This document shows positions 7,741 through 15,524 of a DNA stretch of 15,524 bases, one piece after another. This DNA comes from Bacteroidota bacterium (GTDB lineage Bacteria > Bacteroidota > Bacteroidia > Cytophagales > Cyclobacteriaceae). Numbering within the stretch: the first letter of the stretch is position 1; each line of letters opens with the position of its first letter. Location: assembly GCA_023431285.1 (NCBI GenBank), contig JAEYXN010000108.1, forward strand, positions 1 through 15,524, read 5' to 3'. The translations under genes and the position numbers were made by a program. Under the pieces are notes generated by a model. It saw only the letters and a list, made by a program, of their open reading frames with translations, did not search any database and was not told the origin of the DNA.

Positions 7741-9567
7741 TTATTTTTCAAATATCAAAGCTGAATGAGCGGGAATAAGAATCTGGTCTCCGCCTTTTAA
7801 AGCATCGCCTGTCATTTCACCAGGTCCGCGCCACGTTAATGAAGCAGTGTCAAGAATTTTCCGTGCGTTGTCGACAGAAGATGGAATATTAAAAGGGGTT
7901 GATGATTTATCGAAGTTGAGAATCACCACTATTGTATCGCCCTCATAGTACCTTTCAAAACAAATTATTCTGCTCCCCTCTGAAGGATAAACGCGCACAC
8001 TATCTTTCTTGCGACCCCTTAGCGCTTTACGTTCCTTCCGGAGTCGAATGAGTTCCTGATAGAGCTCGAGAAGTTTACGGCGCTCTGGTTGTTCGTAATC
8101 CCAAGACAATACACATTGTTGAAATGTCTTTTCACTCTGTGGATCCGGAACTTCTCCCTCCCAATTGAAATGACTGAACTCCTTACGCCGACCCTCCCGT
8201 ACCATTTCTACAAGGTTCTTATCGGTGTGACTTATGAAGTACTGGAACGGATTTGTTTCGCGATACTCTTCACCCATAAAAAGCATGGGAACCTGCGGCG
8301 CAAGGATCAGCGTGACTGCCGACAACTTGAGCGCCTCGAATGAAAGAGAAGTCGTTAATCTGTCGCCGAGCATCCTGTTGCCTACCTGATCATGGTTTTG
8401 CGTGAATACAACGAATTGGCTATACGGATTATGTTCCGGATCCCGACCGAAGTATTTCTTCCGATGCTCCGAATATTCTCCGGTATATACATAAGAATCC
8501 CTCAACGACTTCTCCAAATGTCGCGGTTCCCCAAAATCCTCATAGTAGCCTTCACGTTCTCCGGTGATCAACGAATGGAAAGCGTGGTGAAATTCATCTA
8601 CCCACTGACCATCAAGACCATATCCCCCGCGCAAGGGATCATCGATATATCGCGGATTGTTCAGGTCGAATTCGGCAATCAACACCTTCTTCCGACCGGT
8701 GCGTTGTTCAAGCCCTCGAACCTGGTTAGATAGTTCTCCAACGAAATGATTGGCGCTGAAATCCCATATCGCGTGGACAGCATCGAGTCTAAGTCCGTCG
8801 ATATGGTATTCATCAAGCCACATCAATGCGTTCTGCCAATAGTAGTTTCGCACCCCGTCGCAGTAAGCGTCGTCGAAATTCAACGCGCTTCCCCAGAACG
8901 TTTTGTACTTATCTGTAAAGTAAGGAGCGAACTCGCCAATGTAGTTTCCTTCCGGACCCTGATGGTTATAGACCACATCAAGAACCACTGCGATACCTTG
9001 CCTGTGCGCAGCATCTACAAGTTTTTTCAATCCTTCGGGTCCGCCGTATGAGTCTTGTGCTGCAAAGGGGTATACTCCATCATACCCCCAGTTGCGGCTT
9101 CCCGGGAATTGTGCTACGGGCATAAGTTCGATTGCATTCACACCCAGATTTTTCAGGTACGAAAGCTTTTCAATGACGCCTTCAAAGGTACCTTTAGGCG
9201 TAAAGGTTCCTACATGCAGCTCATACATGATCATGTCGCCAAGCTCGATTCCCTTCCATGAGCTATCTGACCATGAGAAATTCTGAGCCACGACTGCCGA
9301 GGGTCCATGAACGCCTTCCGGCTGAAAGCGCGATGCCGGATCACTGAGCGTCTTTTCATCTATGCGGAAAAAATACCTCGTTAGAGGCTTCACGTCGTCA
9401 ACTGTCACACTCCAGTATCCATCGGCAAGGGACGTCATTTCGAATTTTTTTTCGGGTGTCCCAGGGAAGACAAGCTCGACTTTTTCCTTGAGAGGGGCCC
9501 ATACGCAGAATGTACATTGATTAGGATTTTGATACACAGCTCCTACCGCTGGAAGTAGTTTGGTCAT
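7741..9567 (-). CDS. treZ: Malto-oligosyltrehalose trehalohydrolase
   Basis: TreZ is a GH13 enzyme that cleaves the alpha-1,4 bond next to the trehalose unit of maltooligosyltrehalose, releasing trehalose and a shortened maltodextrin. The 608-residue protein has an N-terminal E-set/CBM48-like domain (about 8-95, with FCVWAP at 20-25). A catalytic (beta/alpha)8 barrel follows, with MYELHVGTF (114-122), DVVYNHQGPEGNY (197-209) and GLRLDAVHA (258-266, nucleophile D262). It continues with IAEFDLNNPR (297-306, acid/base E299) and TQNHDQVGN (389-397, D393). The DLNNPR segment after the acid/base is characteristic of TreZ rather than of branching enzyme. A C-terminal beta domain ends at LIFEK. It is the first gene of the operon; the ATG at 9567 is preceded on the coding strand by AGG about 8 nt upstream, a weak ribosome binding site. 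A candidate promoter lies at 9581-9609. Confidence 0.96.
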   Translation of the reverse strand: MTKLLPAVGAVYQNPNQCTFCVWAPLKEKVELVFPGTPEKKFEMTSLADGYWSVTVDDVKPLTRYFFRIDEKTLSDPASRFQPEGVHGPSAVVAQNFSWSDSSWKGIELGDMIMYELHVGTFTPKGTFEGVIEKLSYLKNLGVNAIELMPVAQFPGSRNWGYDGVYPFAAQDSYGGPEGLKKLVDAAHRQGIAVVLDVVYNHQGPEGNYIGEFAPYFTDKYKTFWGSALNFDDAYCDGVRNYYWQNALMWLDEYHIDGLRLDAVHAIWDFSANHFVGELSNQVRGLEQRTGRKKVLIAEFDLNNPRYIDDPLRGGYGLDGQWVDEFHHAFHSLITGEREGYYEDFGEPRHLEKSLRDSYVYTGEYSEHRKKYFGRDPEHNPYSQFVVFTQNHDQVGNRMLGDRLTTSLSFEALKLSAVTLILAPQVPMLFMGEEYRETNPFQYFISHTDKNLVEMVREGRRKEFSHFNWEGEVPDPQSEKTFQQCVLSWDYEQPERRKLLELYQELIRLRKERKALRGRKKDSVRVYPSEGSRIICFERYYEGDTIVVILNFDKSSTPFNIPSSVDNARKILDTASLTWRGPGEMTGDALKGGDQILIPAHSALIFEK

Positions 9568-9580
9568 GAGTACCTGGTGA

Positions 9581-9609
9581 CAAATATTTTGTAATCAGTG
9601 CCTATGAAA
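9581..9609 (-). promoter_or_regulatory. Candidate Bacteroidota-type promoter for treZ
   Basis: On the minus strand, TTTC (9606-9609) is followed after 17 nt by AATATTTG (9581-9588). The primary-sigma consensus of Bacteroidota is TTTG, a spacer of roughly 17-23, then TAnnTTTG, so each box has one mismatch. The -7 box would lie 14 nt upstream of the treZ ATG, implying a very short leader. This is a pattern match by eye only. Confidence 0.3.
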
Positions 9610-9640
9610 TATGGTGCCATCTTCCGAACTTTTACTTTCC

Positions 9641-9751
9641 GTAAGGTCTCACCGCATCATTTCTCAACAGCAGGCATCATTTTTTACTTATTAAGGGTTC
9701 ACCAAATAAACCGCAGTAAAGATTTGATGATCCTAACATTTCAGACCTTAC
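9641..9751. repeat. Spaced 9-bp inverted repeat in the treZ / glycosyltransferase divergent region
   Basis: GTAAGGTCT at 9641-9649 is the exact reverse complement of AGACCTTAC at 9743-9751; the arms are 93 nt apart. Both lie in the 221-bp region between the divergent treZ and glycosyltransferase genes, one arm toward each gene. They could be paired operator sites for a regulator controlling both directions. A 9-bp match of this kind has roughly a one in ten chance of arising in a region this long, so it is suggestive only. Confidence 0.3.
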
Positions 9752-9788
9752 AATATGTCCGACAATCATCAAAACCGTGTAATAGGAT

Positions 9789-11207
9789 ATGAGGGTTTTA
9801 ATGTTTGGTTGGGAGTTTCCTCCTCATATTTCTGGTGGACTAGGTACTGCGTGCTTCGGTCTCACACAATCCCTTGTTCGCGAAAATGTAGAGCTGACGT
9901 TCGTCGTTCCTAAACTCTTTGGCAGTGAGACTGCGGGTCCGATGAATCTCATCAGCGCCAGTAAAATTGTATTACCCATCGACGGAGAGAAGCCTGTCGC
10001 CATTCGGCGAACGGTCAGGAAAGAAAAAGCAATCCCCAGATCAGCTACAGAAATTAAGCTATCAAGAGCTCAGAAAACTAAAGCAGCGATTTCTTATGTC
10101 GAAGTTGAGGCAGCCCTCGATCCTTATACATCCACGACCTCCTTGCAAGAGCAAAAGACATTGACAAACTGGAACTACGTCTTTGAAGAAAAAGTCAGAA
10201 GAAACTGGAGTGAAACGATTACATGGGAGGAGATTGAAGAAGATTTAATCAAACCGAAAGGATACACCTATAATTTTTCCGGTTCGTATGGATCAAACCT
10301 TTTCGAAGAAGTAAATGCATATGCGAAGGTCGCTGGCCAGCTTGCAAGGGAGTATGCTCACGATGTCATTCACGCGCATGACTGGATGACGTTCGCCGCC
10401 GGGATTGAAGCGAAAAAGATTAGCGGAAAGCCACTGGTTGTTCACGTTCATGCAACAGAACATGATCGATCAGGTCACCTTGCGGGTCCCGTTTACGAAT
10501 GGGAAAAGCGTGGGATGGCGGAAGCAGACCGGATCGTCGCAGTAAGCAAATGGACAAAGAATATACTTGTCAACCGTTACGGTATTCCGGCTGAACAGAT
10601 CGAAGTAGTCCATAACGGGATCAACACAGGTGAGAATTCTATTATTGAATCGTCTGAATTATTCGGATCGCAGGTCGTCACCTTCCTGGGTCGCGTAACT
10701 CAACAGAAAGGGCCCGGCTATTTCATAGAAGCCGCGAGCAAAGTGGTGGAGAAATTCCCCGATGCTCACTTTATCGTCGCTGGATCCGGTGATCTGCTCC
10801 CGCGTACGATTGAGAGAGTCGCAGAACTTCGCTTGTCAGATCGCTTTCATTTTACCGGATTTCTCGATCGGGACTGGATCAATAAAGTCTGGTCAATGTC
10901 AGATGTTTATGTAATGCCTTCGGTGTCGGAACCATTTGGGATCACACCTCTTGAAGCTGTCCAGGCTGGCGTACCAGTTATCCTTTCAAATCAATGTGGT
11001 GTTGCTGAGGTGATGCCCGATGCGTTGAAAGTCGATTTCTGGGATGTCGAGGCACTGGCCGAATCGATATGCAGTGTGCTGAGTTACAAGAGCCTTTCAA
11101 GCATGCTGAAGACTCGTGGAGAAGAACACGTTAAAAAGTTGTCCTGGGGAAAGGCCGCCGTTAAACTAAAATCCCTCTATGAAGAACTTACAACTACCCC
11201 AAACTAA
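9789..11207 (+). CDS. GT-B glycosyltransferase, glycogen/starch synthase-like
   Basis: This 472-residue enzyme has a two-domain GT-B fold. The N-terminal domain opens with VLMFGWEFPPHISGGLGTA (3-21), the glycine-rich start typical of glycogen-synthase-like enzymes. It has HAHDWMTF (195-202) and HVHATEHDRSG (219-229). The C-terminal GT4-type domain shows LGRVTQQKGPGYF (300-312, R302 and K307 as likely nucleotide-sugar phosphate ligands) and the E-x7-E motif EPFGITPLE (E381 and E389). A variable insertion of about 120 residues (roughly 45-170) separates the N-terminal motif from the rest. The reaction is probably transfer of glucose from a nucleotide sugar to an alpha-glucan; acceptor and donor are not proven. 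The stop lies 29 nt inside the following GH57 gene, so the pair is translationally coupled. The ATG at 9789 gives the family-typical N-terminus, although GAGGG just inside the gene would suit an alternative start at M5. Confidence 0.9.
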   Translation: MRVLMFGWEFPPHISGGLGTACFGLTQSLVRENVELTFVVPKLFGSETAGPMNLISASKIVLPIDGEKPVAIRRTVRKEKAIPRSATEIKLSRAQKTKAAISYVEVEAALDPYTSTTSLQEQKTLTNWNYVFEEKVRRNWSETITWEEIEEDLIKPKGYTYNFSGSYGSNLFEEVNAYAKVAGQLAREYAHDVIHAHDWMTFAAGIEAKKISGKPLVVHVHATEHDRSGHLAGPVYEWEKRGMAEADRIVAVSKWTKNILVNRYGIPAEQIEVVHNGINTGENSIIESSELFGSQVVTFLGRVTQQKGPGYFIEAASKVVEKFPDAHFIVAGSGDLLPRTIERVAELRLSDRFHFTGFLDRDWINKVWSMSDVYVMPSVSEPFGITPLEAVQAGVPVILSNQCGVAEVMPDALKVDFWDVEALAESICSVLSYKSLSSMLKTRGEEHVKKLSWGKAAVKLKSLYEELTTTPN

Positions 11208-12429
11208 CAAGCATCTGCTCATGTATTTTCAGGTGCATCAGCCAATGCGTCTCAGAAGATTCAAGTTTTTTGACATTGGATCTGGAAGCGCTTATTTTGA
11301 TGAAGCGCTGAACACAGAAATCCTGGAAAGGATAGCACGCGAATGTTACCTCCCGGCGAACATGTTGTTGCTGAAGCTCATCAAGAAAAATCCTTCTATC
11401 AGAATTGCCTTCTCTATCTCAGGGGTGACCCTTGATCAGATGGAACAACTCACACCCGAAGTGCTTTATAGTTTCCGTGCACTCGCGGAAACAGGATGTG
11501 TTGAATTCCTGGCAGAAACACAGTATCACTCATTAGCGTGTATGATACCGGGCATTGAGTTCGAAGACCAGGTGATACAGCACACGGAAAAAATTGAAAA
11601 ACACTTTGGAGTAAAACCAAAAGTTTTCCGGAATACTGAGTTGATCTACAATGATGACATCGGTGCACGTGTGGCGAACCTTGGCTTCAATGGTGTATTC
11701 TGCGACGGTGTCGAAAGAATTCTCGGACAACGGAGTCCACACCATTTATATCATCATCCCGATAACAAAGAACTTAAAATCTTTATGCGGAATTATCGTT
11801 TGAGTGATGACATCGCTTTCCGATTCCGCCAAAACGATGAAACACTCACTGCCGAAAAATATCTGTCGTGGATCAAAGGAATTCCTCAGGAGCAGTCACT
11901 CGTAACAGTAGCGCTGGACTACGAAACATTTGGTGAACACCAGAAAAAATCAAGTGGCATATTCCGGTTCATAGAAGAACTCCTCGAAGAAATTCCCAAA
12001 CAGAAGAATCTTCGGATGGTGACGCCTTCGGAATCTATCGAAATCGAGCAATCAAAGGATTCATTGGAAGTGCCGGTTCATATCTCATGGGCAGACCGCG
12101 AACGTGACCTGAGTGCATGGTTGGGAAATCCCATCCAGCAAGACGCCTTTGAAACGCTTGTCGGGTTGGAGTCACGAGTTCGTCAGTTGAACGATCTTCT
12201 CCTCCTCAAGTGCTGGAGGTTGCTTCAGACCAGCGATCATTTTTACTATATGAGCACAAAGAAGGACGACGACGGAAACGTCCACGCATACTTCAGTCCA
12301 TATCCTTCTCCGTACGAAGCTTTCATAAACTACATGAACGTTCTTTCGGATTTCAAAATGCTGATTAACCGAAAGATTGCAGCGCAAAAACCGGAAGGGA
12401 AAAATACTCCGGTGGGGGTTGCTGTATAA
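11179..12429 (+). CDS. GH57 family glycoside hydrolase (alpha-amylase-like)
   Basis: This 416-residue protein belongs to GH57, a (beta/alpha)7-barrel family of alpha-glucan-active enzymes. Conserved regions in order are YFQVHQPMRLR (16-26), AETQYHS (112-118), KVFRNTELIYND (148-159) and ALDYETFGEH (245-254). By family position E154 is the nucleophile and D247 the acid/base, and both are present, so it should be active. This distinguishes it from the catalytically dead amylase-like homologues known in some Bacteroidota. It has no signal peptide, so it acts on intracellular glucan, probably trimming or transferring alpha-1,4 chains. The gene overlaps the glycosyltransferase by 29 nt if the first ATG is used; M15 at 11221 is an alternative start that would remove the overlap while keeping all motifs. 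It is followed after 20 nt by a strong terminator, which closes this two-gene unit. Substrate specificity cannot be read from the sequence. Confidence 0.92.
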   Translation: MKNLQLPQTNKHLLMYFQVHQPMRLRRFKFFDIGSGSAYFDEALNTEILERIARECYLPANMLLLKLIKKNPSIRIAFSISGVTLDQMEQLTPEVLYSFRALAETGCVEFLAETQYHSLACMIPGIEFEDQVIQHTEKIEKHFGVKPKVFRNTELIYNDDIGARVANLGFNGVFCDGVERILGQRSPHHLYHHPDNKELKIFMRNYRLSDDIAFRFRQNDETLTAEKYLSWIKGIPQEQSLVTVALDYETFGEHQKKSSGIFRFIEELLEEIPKQKNLRMVTPSESIEIEQSKDSLEVPVHISWADRERDLSAWLGNPIQQDAFETLVGLESRVRQLNDLLLLKCWRLLQTSDHFYYMSTKKDDDGNVHAYFSPYPSPYEAFINYMNVLSDFKMLINRKIAAQKPEGKNTPVGVAV

Positions 12430-12449
12430 CTAAATAAGACCCTTTCAGG

Positions 12450-12475
12450 AAAACCGCTGCACGGCGGTTTTTTTT
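12450..12475 (+). terminator. Intrinsic terminator after the GT/GH57 pair
   Basis: AAAACCGC (12450-12457) pairs perfectly with GCGGTTTT (12464-12471) around a 6-nt loop, and eight T run from 12468 to 12475. This is a textbook rho-independent terminator 20 nt after the GH57 stop. It implies that glgX and malQ are transcribed mainly from a separate promoter within the following 53 nt or by read-through. Confidence 0.9.
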
Positions 12476-12528
12476 ATTCCCTGCGGCACAAGGTTTTAAT
12501 CCTGGAGAGAACTAAAACAAGAATCAAA

Positions 12529-14667
12529 TTGAACATACATGTATATCCCGGCAAGCCTTACCCTCTGGGCGCCACCTGGGATGGCAACGGCGTGAACTTC
12601 GCCCTTTATGCCGAAAATGCAACAGGGGTTGAACTATGCCTCTTCAAGACACCCAATGACGAGGCGGAATTCAGCAAGATAAAATTCACAGAGCGGACTC
12701 ACAGTATTTGGCATGCATACGTCGAGAATGTAGGACCAGGTCAGCTTTACGGGTACCGTGTACACGGACCCTATGAACCCCTTAACGGTCATAGGTTCAA
12801 TCCTTCAAAGCTATTGATCGATCCATACGCAAAAGCAATCGCAGGCACCATCGACTGGAGCGATGCACTCTTTGGCTATGAGATCGGACATCCGGATGAG
12901 GATCTGAGCTACAGCGAAATCGACAGTGCTCCATTCATTCCAAAGTGTGTAGTCATTGATCATAATTTCGATTGGGAGGGCGACAAACCGATGATGCTCC
13001 CCTATCACAAGTCAGTGATCTATGAAGCACACGTAAAAGGTTTCACCAAACTTCATCCAGATATTCCGGAAGAAATTCGTGGATCGTACGCCGCTCTAGC
13101 GCACCCCGTGACCATTCAATACCTGAAAGAACTAGGAATCACGGCTGTAGAACTTATGCCTGTACATCATTTTATTGTGGACCGGCATTTGAAGGACCGC
13201 GGGCTCACCAATTACTGGGGCTATAACACGATCGGATATTTCGCACCCGATGCACGCTACTCTAGCAGTGGTGTGATGGGCGAACAGGTTCTGGAGTTCA
13301 AGAATATGGTTAAGGAACTTCATAAGGCCGGCATCGAAGTCATACTTGACGTAGTGTACAATCATACCGGAGAAGGAAATCATCTTGGACCAACGCTGTC
13401 ATTCCGTGGAATTGACAACGCATCCTACTACAGGCTTACGGAAGACAAGCGTTTTTACATGGACTATACTGGTACAGGTAATACGCTGAACGCAAACCTT
13501 CCTAATGTTCTGAGGTTAATGATGGACAGCCTCCGTTACTGGATCACTGAAATGCATGTTGACGGATTCCGGTTTGATCTTGCCTCGACCCTCGCGCGCG
13601 AGTTGCATGAGGTAAATCGTTTGTCGGCATTTTTTGATATCATTCACCAGGATCCTACGATTTCGCAGGTAAAACTAATAGCCGAACCGTGGGATATCGG
13701 AGAAGGTGGATATCAGGTAGGAAAGTTCCCCCAGGGATGGGCTGAATGGAATGGTTTGTACCGCGATTGTATCCGTGATTACTGGCGTGGCGCCGACAGC
13801 GTTCTCGGAGAGTTCGCAGCGCGATTTACCGGCAGCCCCGACCTTTATCAGGGAGACTACAGGAGGCCAACTGCCAGCATCAATTTCGTGACGGCCCATG
13901 ATGGGTTCACGCTGAATGACTTAGTGTCGTACAATGAAAAGCACAACTCTGCAAACGGAGAAGATAATAACGACGGCGAAAGCCACAATCGATCATGGAA
14001 CTGCGGACACGAAGGCCCGACAGACGATCCGGTAGTCGTTGAGATGCGAAAGAGACAACAAAGAAATTTTATTACTACACTGTTTCTCTCGCAAGGTGTT
14101 CCAATGCTTGTCGCCGGTGATGAGTTTAGTAGGACACAGCATGGAAACAACAATGCATATTGCCAGGACAATGAAATATCATGGTTAAACTGGCGGGACG
14201 TAGATCAGGAACTTCTTAATTTCACGAGGAAGGTCATCCATTTGAGACGACGTCATCCCACGTTCTGTCGCAGAAGATGGTTTCAGGGACAACCGATTAA
14301 AGGAGTCGGTCTGGAAGACATCGCATGGTTCCTCCATGACGGCAATGAAATGTCTGAGGAACATTGGAGCAACGACTTTGCAAAATCACTTGGCATATTC
14401 CTCTTTGGAAAAGGCCTTCATGCAGTAGGGCCCCGGGGTGAACAAATCATTGACGATAGTTTCTTTATCATTTTCAATGCCCACCACGAATCGTTGGAGT
14501 TTATTCTTCCAGCGGAAAAGTATGGCAAGGAATGGACAGTGGTGCTCGACACTTCTACTTCATCTGTCGACGAGAATCGAAAGTATAAGGCAGGTGAGGC
14601 GATAACAGCTGAAGGACGTTCCGTCGTTCTCCTGCATCATCCATTAATCTATGAAACGAAACGTTAA
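12529..14667 (+). CDS. glgX: Glycogen debranching enzyme, isoamylase type (GlgX/TreX)
   Basis: This 712-residue GH13 enzyme hydrolyses alpha-1,6 branch points of glycogen or limit dextrins in the cytoplasm, feeding linear chains to MalQ and TreY. An N-terminal CBM48-like domain covers about 8-105 (PYPLGATWDGNGVNFALYAENA at its start). The barrel has DVVYNHTGEGNHLGPTLSFRG (274-294), GFRFDLAS (346-353, nucleophile D350), IAEPWD (384-389, acid/base E386) and TAHDGFTL (455-462, D458). The long NGEDNNDGESHNRSWNCG segment (476-493) is diagnostic of the GlgX/TreX group. The start is a TTG at 12529: no in-frame ATG occurs before the conserved N-terminus, and upstream in-frame codons do not offer a better start. 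GGAGA at 12504-12508 is about 20 nt upstream, too far for an ideal ribosome binding site. With TreY and TreZ nearby it can act as the TreX of the trehalose route. It overlaps malQ by 17 nt. Confidence 0.96.
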   Translation: MNIHVYPGKPYPLGATWDGNGVNFALYAENATGVELCLFKTPNDEAEFSKIKFTERTHSIWHAYVENVGPGQLYGYRVHGPYEPLNGHRFNPSKLLIDPYAKAIAGTIDWSDALFGYEIGHPDEDLSYSEIDSAPFIPKCVVIDHNFDWEGDKPMMLPYHKSVIYEAHVKGFTKLHPDIPEEIRGSYAALAHPVTIQYLKELGITAVELMPVHHFIVDRHLKDRGLTNYWGYNTIGYFAPDARYSSSGVMGEQVLEFKNMVKELHKAGIEVILDVVYNHTGEGNHLGPTLSFRGIDNASYYRLTEDKRFYMDYTGTGNTLNANLPNVLRLMMDSLRYWITEMHVDGFRFDLASTLARELHEVNRLSAFFDIIHQDPTISQVKLIAEPWDIGEGGYQVGKFPQGWAEWNGLYRDCIRDYWRGADSVLGEFAARFTGSPDLYQGDYRRPTASINFVTAHDGFTLNDLVSYNEKHNSANGEDNNDGESHNRSWNCGHEGPTDDPVVVEMRKRQQRNFITTLFLSQGVPMLVAGDEFSRTQHGNNNAYCQDNEISWLNWRDVDQELLNFTRKVIHLRRRHPTFCRRRWFQGQPIKGVGLEDIAWFLHDGNEMSEEHWSNDFAKSLGIFLFGKGLHAVGPRGEQIIDDSFFIIFNAHHESLEFILPAEKYGKEWTVVLDTSTSSVDENRKYKAGEAITAEGRSVVLLHHPLIYETKR

Positions 14668-15524
14668 CGCGGCGGCTACCGGAAGAACCGCAGGTATACT
14701 GATGCACATTTCGTCGTTGCCGGGACCATACGGCATCGGCGATCTGGGCAAGCCTGCGAAAAGTTTTGCAGACTTCCTCCATCGCACCGGACAGTCTCAT
14801 TGGCAATTACTTCCGCTTAATCCCACTTCCAAAGCAACAGGGCATTCTCCCTATAGTTCAATTTCTGCTTTTGCAGGGAACACCCTTTTGATCAGTCCCG
14901 ACTTACTTGTTGAATCAGGTCTTCTGCAGAAGTCAGACCTGCAGAAAAAAACTACCTCCCTTTCTGGAAAAGTAAACTACGATGAAGCGGAGGTGAACAA
15001 AAGGGTAATACTGGAAAAAGCATACCTGAGATTCTGTAGTGAGTCGTCCCGCAAGGACAAGGAAAGATTCCGTAGCTTTTGCAAAAGGGAAAAGTTGTGG
15101 CTGGATGATTTTGCGTTGTTCGTAAGTCTTAAAAAACGTTTTAATGATAAACCATGGTATCAATGGCCGGAGTCGTTTCGTGATCGTCGGAAGAATGCCA
15201 TTGAACAGTTTGAAGCAAGACATCAAAGAGAGATCGAAAAAGTAAAGTGGGAACAATTTACTTTCGATAATCAATGGAAAGAACTAAAGGCCTACTGCAA
15301 CGAACGGGACATTAATATTTTCGGAGACCTCCCTTTTTACGTGTCACATGATTCCGCGGACGTTTGGGCAAACCGAAATATCTTCAGCGTTGACAAGAAA
15401 GGAAAGATGAAGTTCGTCGCCGGCGTACCTCCAGACTACTTCAACTCCGATGGTCAGCTTTGGGGAATGCCAGTGTTTCGTTGGGATATCTTAAAGAGAA
15501 GTGGGTTCGACTGGTGGGTTAACC
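14651..15524 (+). CDS. malQ: 4-alpha-glucanotransferase (amylomaltase), partial (C-terminus beyond window)
   Basis: MalQ (GH77) moves alpha-1,4-glucan segments between maltodextrins, releasing glucose from short chains and making longer chains that other enzymes can use. The frame runs from ATG 14651 to the window end, 291 residues of an expected 500 or so. Family signatures seen are GILMHISSLPGPYGIGDLG (15-33), QLLPLNPTSKATGHSPYSS (52-70), NIFGDLPFYVSHDSADVWAN (223-242) and GVPPDYFNSDGQLWGMPVF (256-274). The catalytic Asp and Glu lie beyond the cut, so activity cannot be judged. The start lies 17 nt inside glgX, which implies translational coupling. A later ATG at 14702 would remove the first conserved strand and is unlikely. 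There is no N-terminal starch-binding extension, so it is the short bacterial amylomaltase form rather than the DPE2-like long form. Confidence 0.94.
   Translation, partial: MKRNVNAAATGRTAGILMHISSLPGPYGIGDLGKPAKSFADFLHRTGQSHWQLLPLNPTSKATGHSPYSSISAFAGNTLLISPDLLVESGLLQKSDLQKKTTSLSGKVNYDEAEVNKRVILEKAYLRFCSESSRKDKERFRSFCKREKLWLDDFALFVSLKKRFNDKPWYQWPESFRDRRKNAIEQFEARHQREIEKVKWEQFTFDNQWKELKAYCNERDINIFGDLPFYVSHDSADVWANRNIFSVDKKGKMKFVAGVPPDYFNSDGQLWGMPVFRWDILKRSGFDWWVN

Noticed and set aside
7740..7751. TTG at 7751 as the treY start
   Set aside because: It would add only four residues (MKNK) before the family-typical N-terminus and overlap treZ; the ATG at 7739 gives a 1-nt gap and matches the family better.
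9723..9758. Bacteroidota promoter for the GT gene (TTTG at 9723-9726 with a downstream TACAATAT-like box)
   Set aside because: The -7 box matches the TAnnTTTG consensus too poorly to list as a feature.
15133..15142. Palindrome AAAACGTTTT as a possible operator
   Set aside because: It lies inside malQ coding sequence, and symmetric A/T-rich 10-mers like this are expected by chance in a window of this size.

Overview
The window looks like the chromosome of a free-living member of the Bacteroidota. A Cytophagia- or Chitinophagia-like lineage is my best guess, by inference from protein style only. The supporting signs are a Bacteroidota-type single-domain response regulator, a small conserved hypothetical protein (1806-2123) of a kind I associate with this phylum, a flavin-dependent luciferase-like oxidoreductase of the non-F420 type, generally weak Shine-Dalgarno sequences, and mid-range GC. 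No tRNA, rRNA, CRISPR array, transposase or phage gene is visible.

Left part (1-5051). A DUF2130 coiled-coil protein, cut by the window edge, is divergent from a WYL-domain transcriptional regulator. The regulator converges with a 105-residue hypothetical protein at a 4-nt gap. About 770 bases without a convincing gene follow (2124-2891), holding several dyads and one suspicious interrupted reading frame. Next is a two-gene unit with touching stop and start codons: a TerC-family membrane protein and a TIGR03885-like LLM oxidoreductase. This pair converges, again at a 4-nt gap, with a stand-alone receiver-domain response regulator.

Right part (4638-15524). This is an alpha-glucan and trehalose island. 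On the minus strand, treZ, treY and the receiver protein form a tight operon (1 nt and 12 nt gaps). Divergent from it, across a 221-bp intergenic region, are a glycogen-synthase-like GT-B glycosyltransferase and a GH57 alpha-amylase-family enzyme, which overlap by 29 nt and end at a strong intrinsic terminator. A second plus-strand unit holds glgX (TTG start) and malQ (17 nt overlap, cut by the window end).

Together the genes suggest an intracellular storage-glucan cycle. The glycosyltransferase/GH57 pair would build or trim alpha-1,4-glucan, GlgX would debranch it, MalQ would redistribute short maltodextrins, and TreY plus TreZ would convert linear maltodextrins to free trehalose for stress protection or carbon storage. 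No GlgC, GlgB or classical GlgA gene is in the window.

No clearly unprecedented system is evident. The observations most worth a second look are the response regulator attached to the trehalose operon, the poorly characterised GT/GH57 pair, possible regulatory dyads in two intergenic regions, and the interrupted frame upstream of terC.
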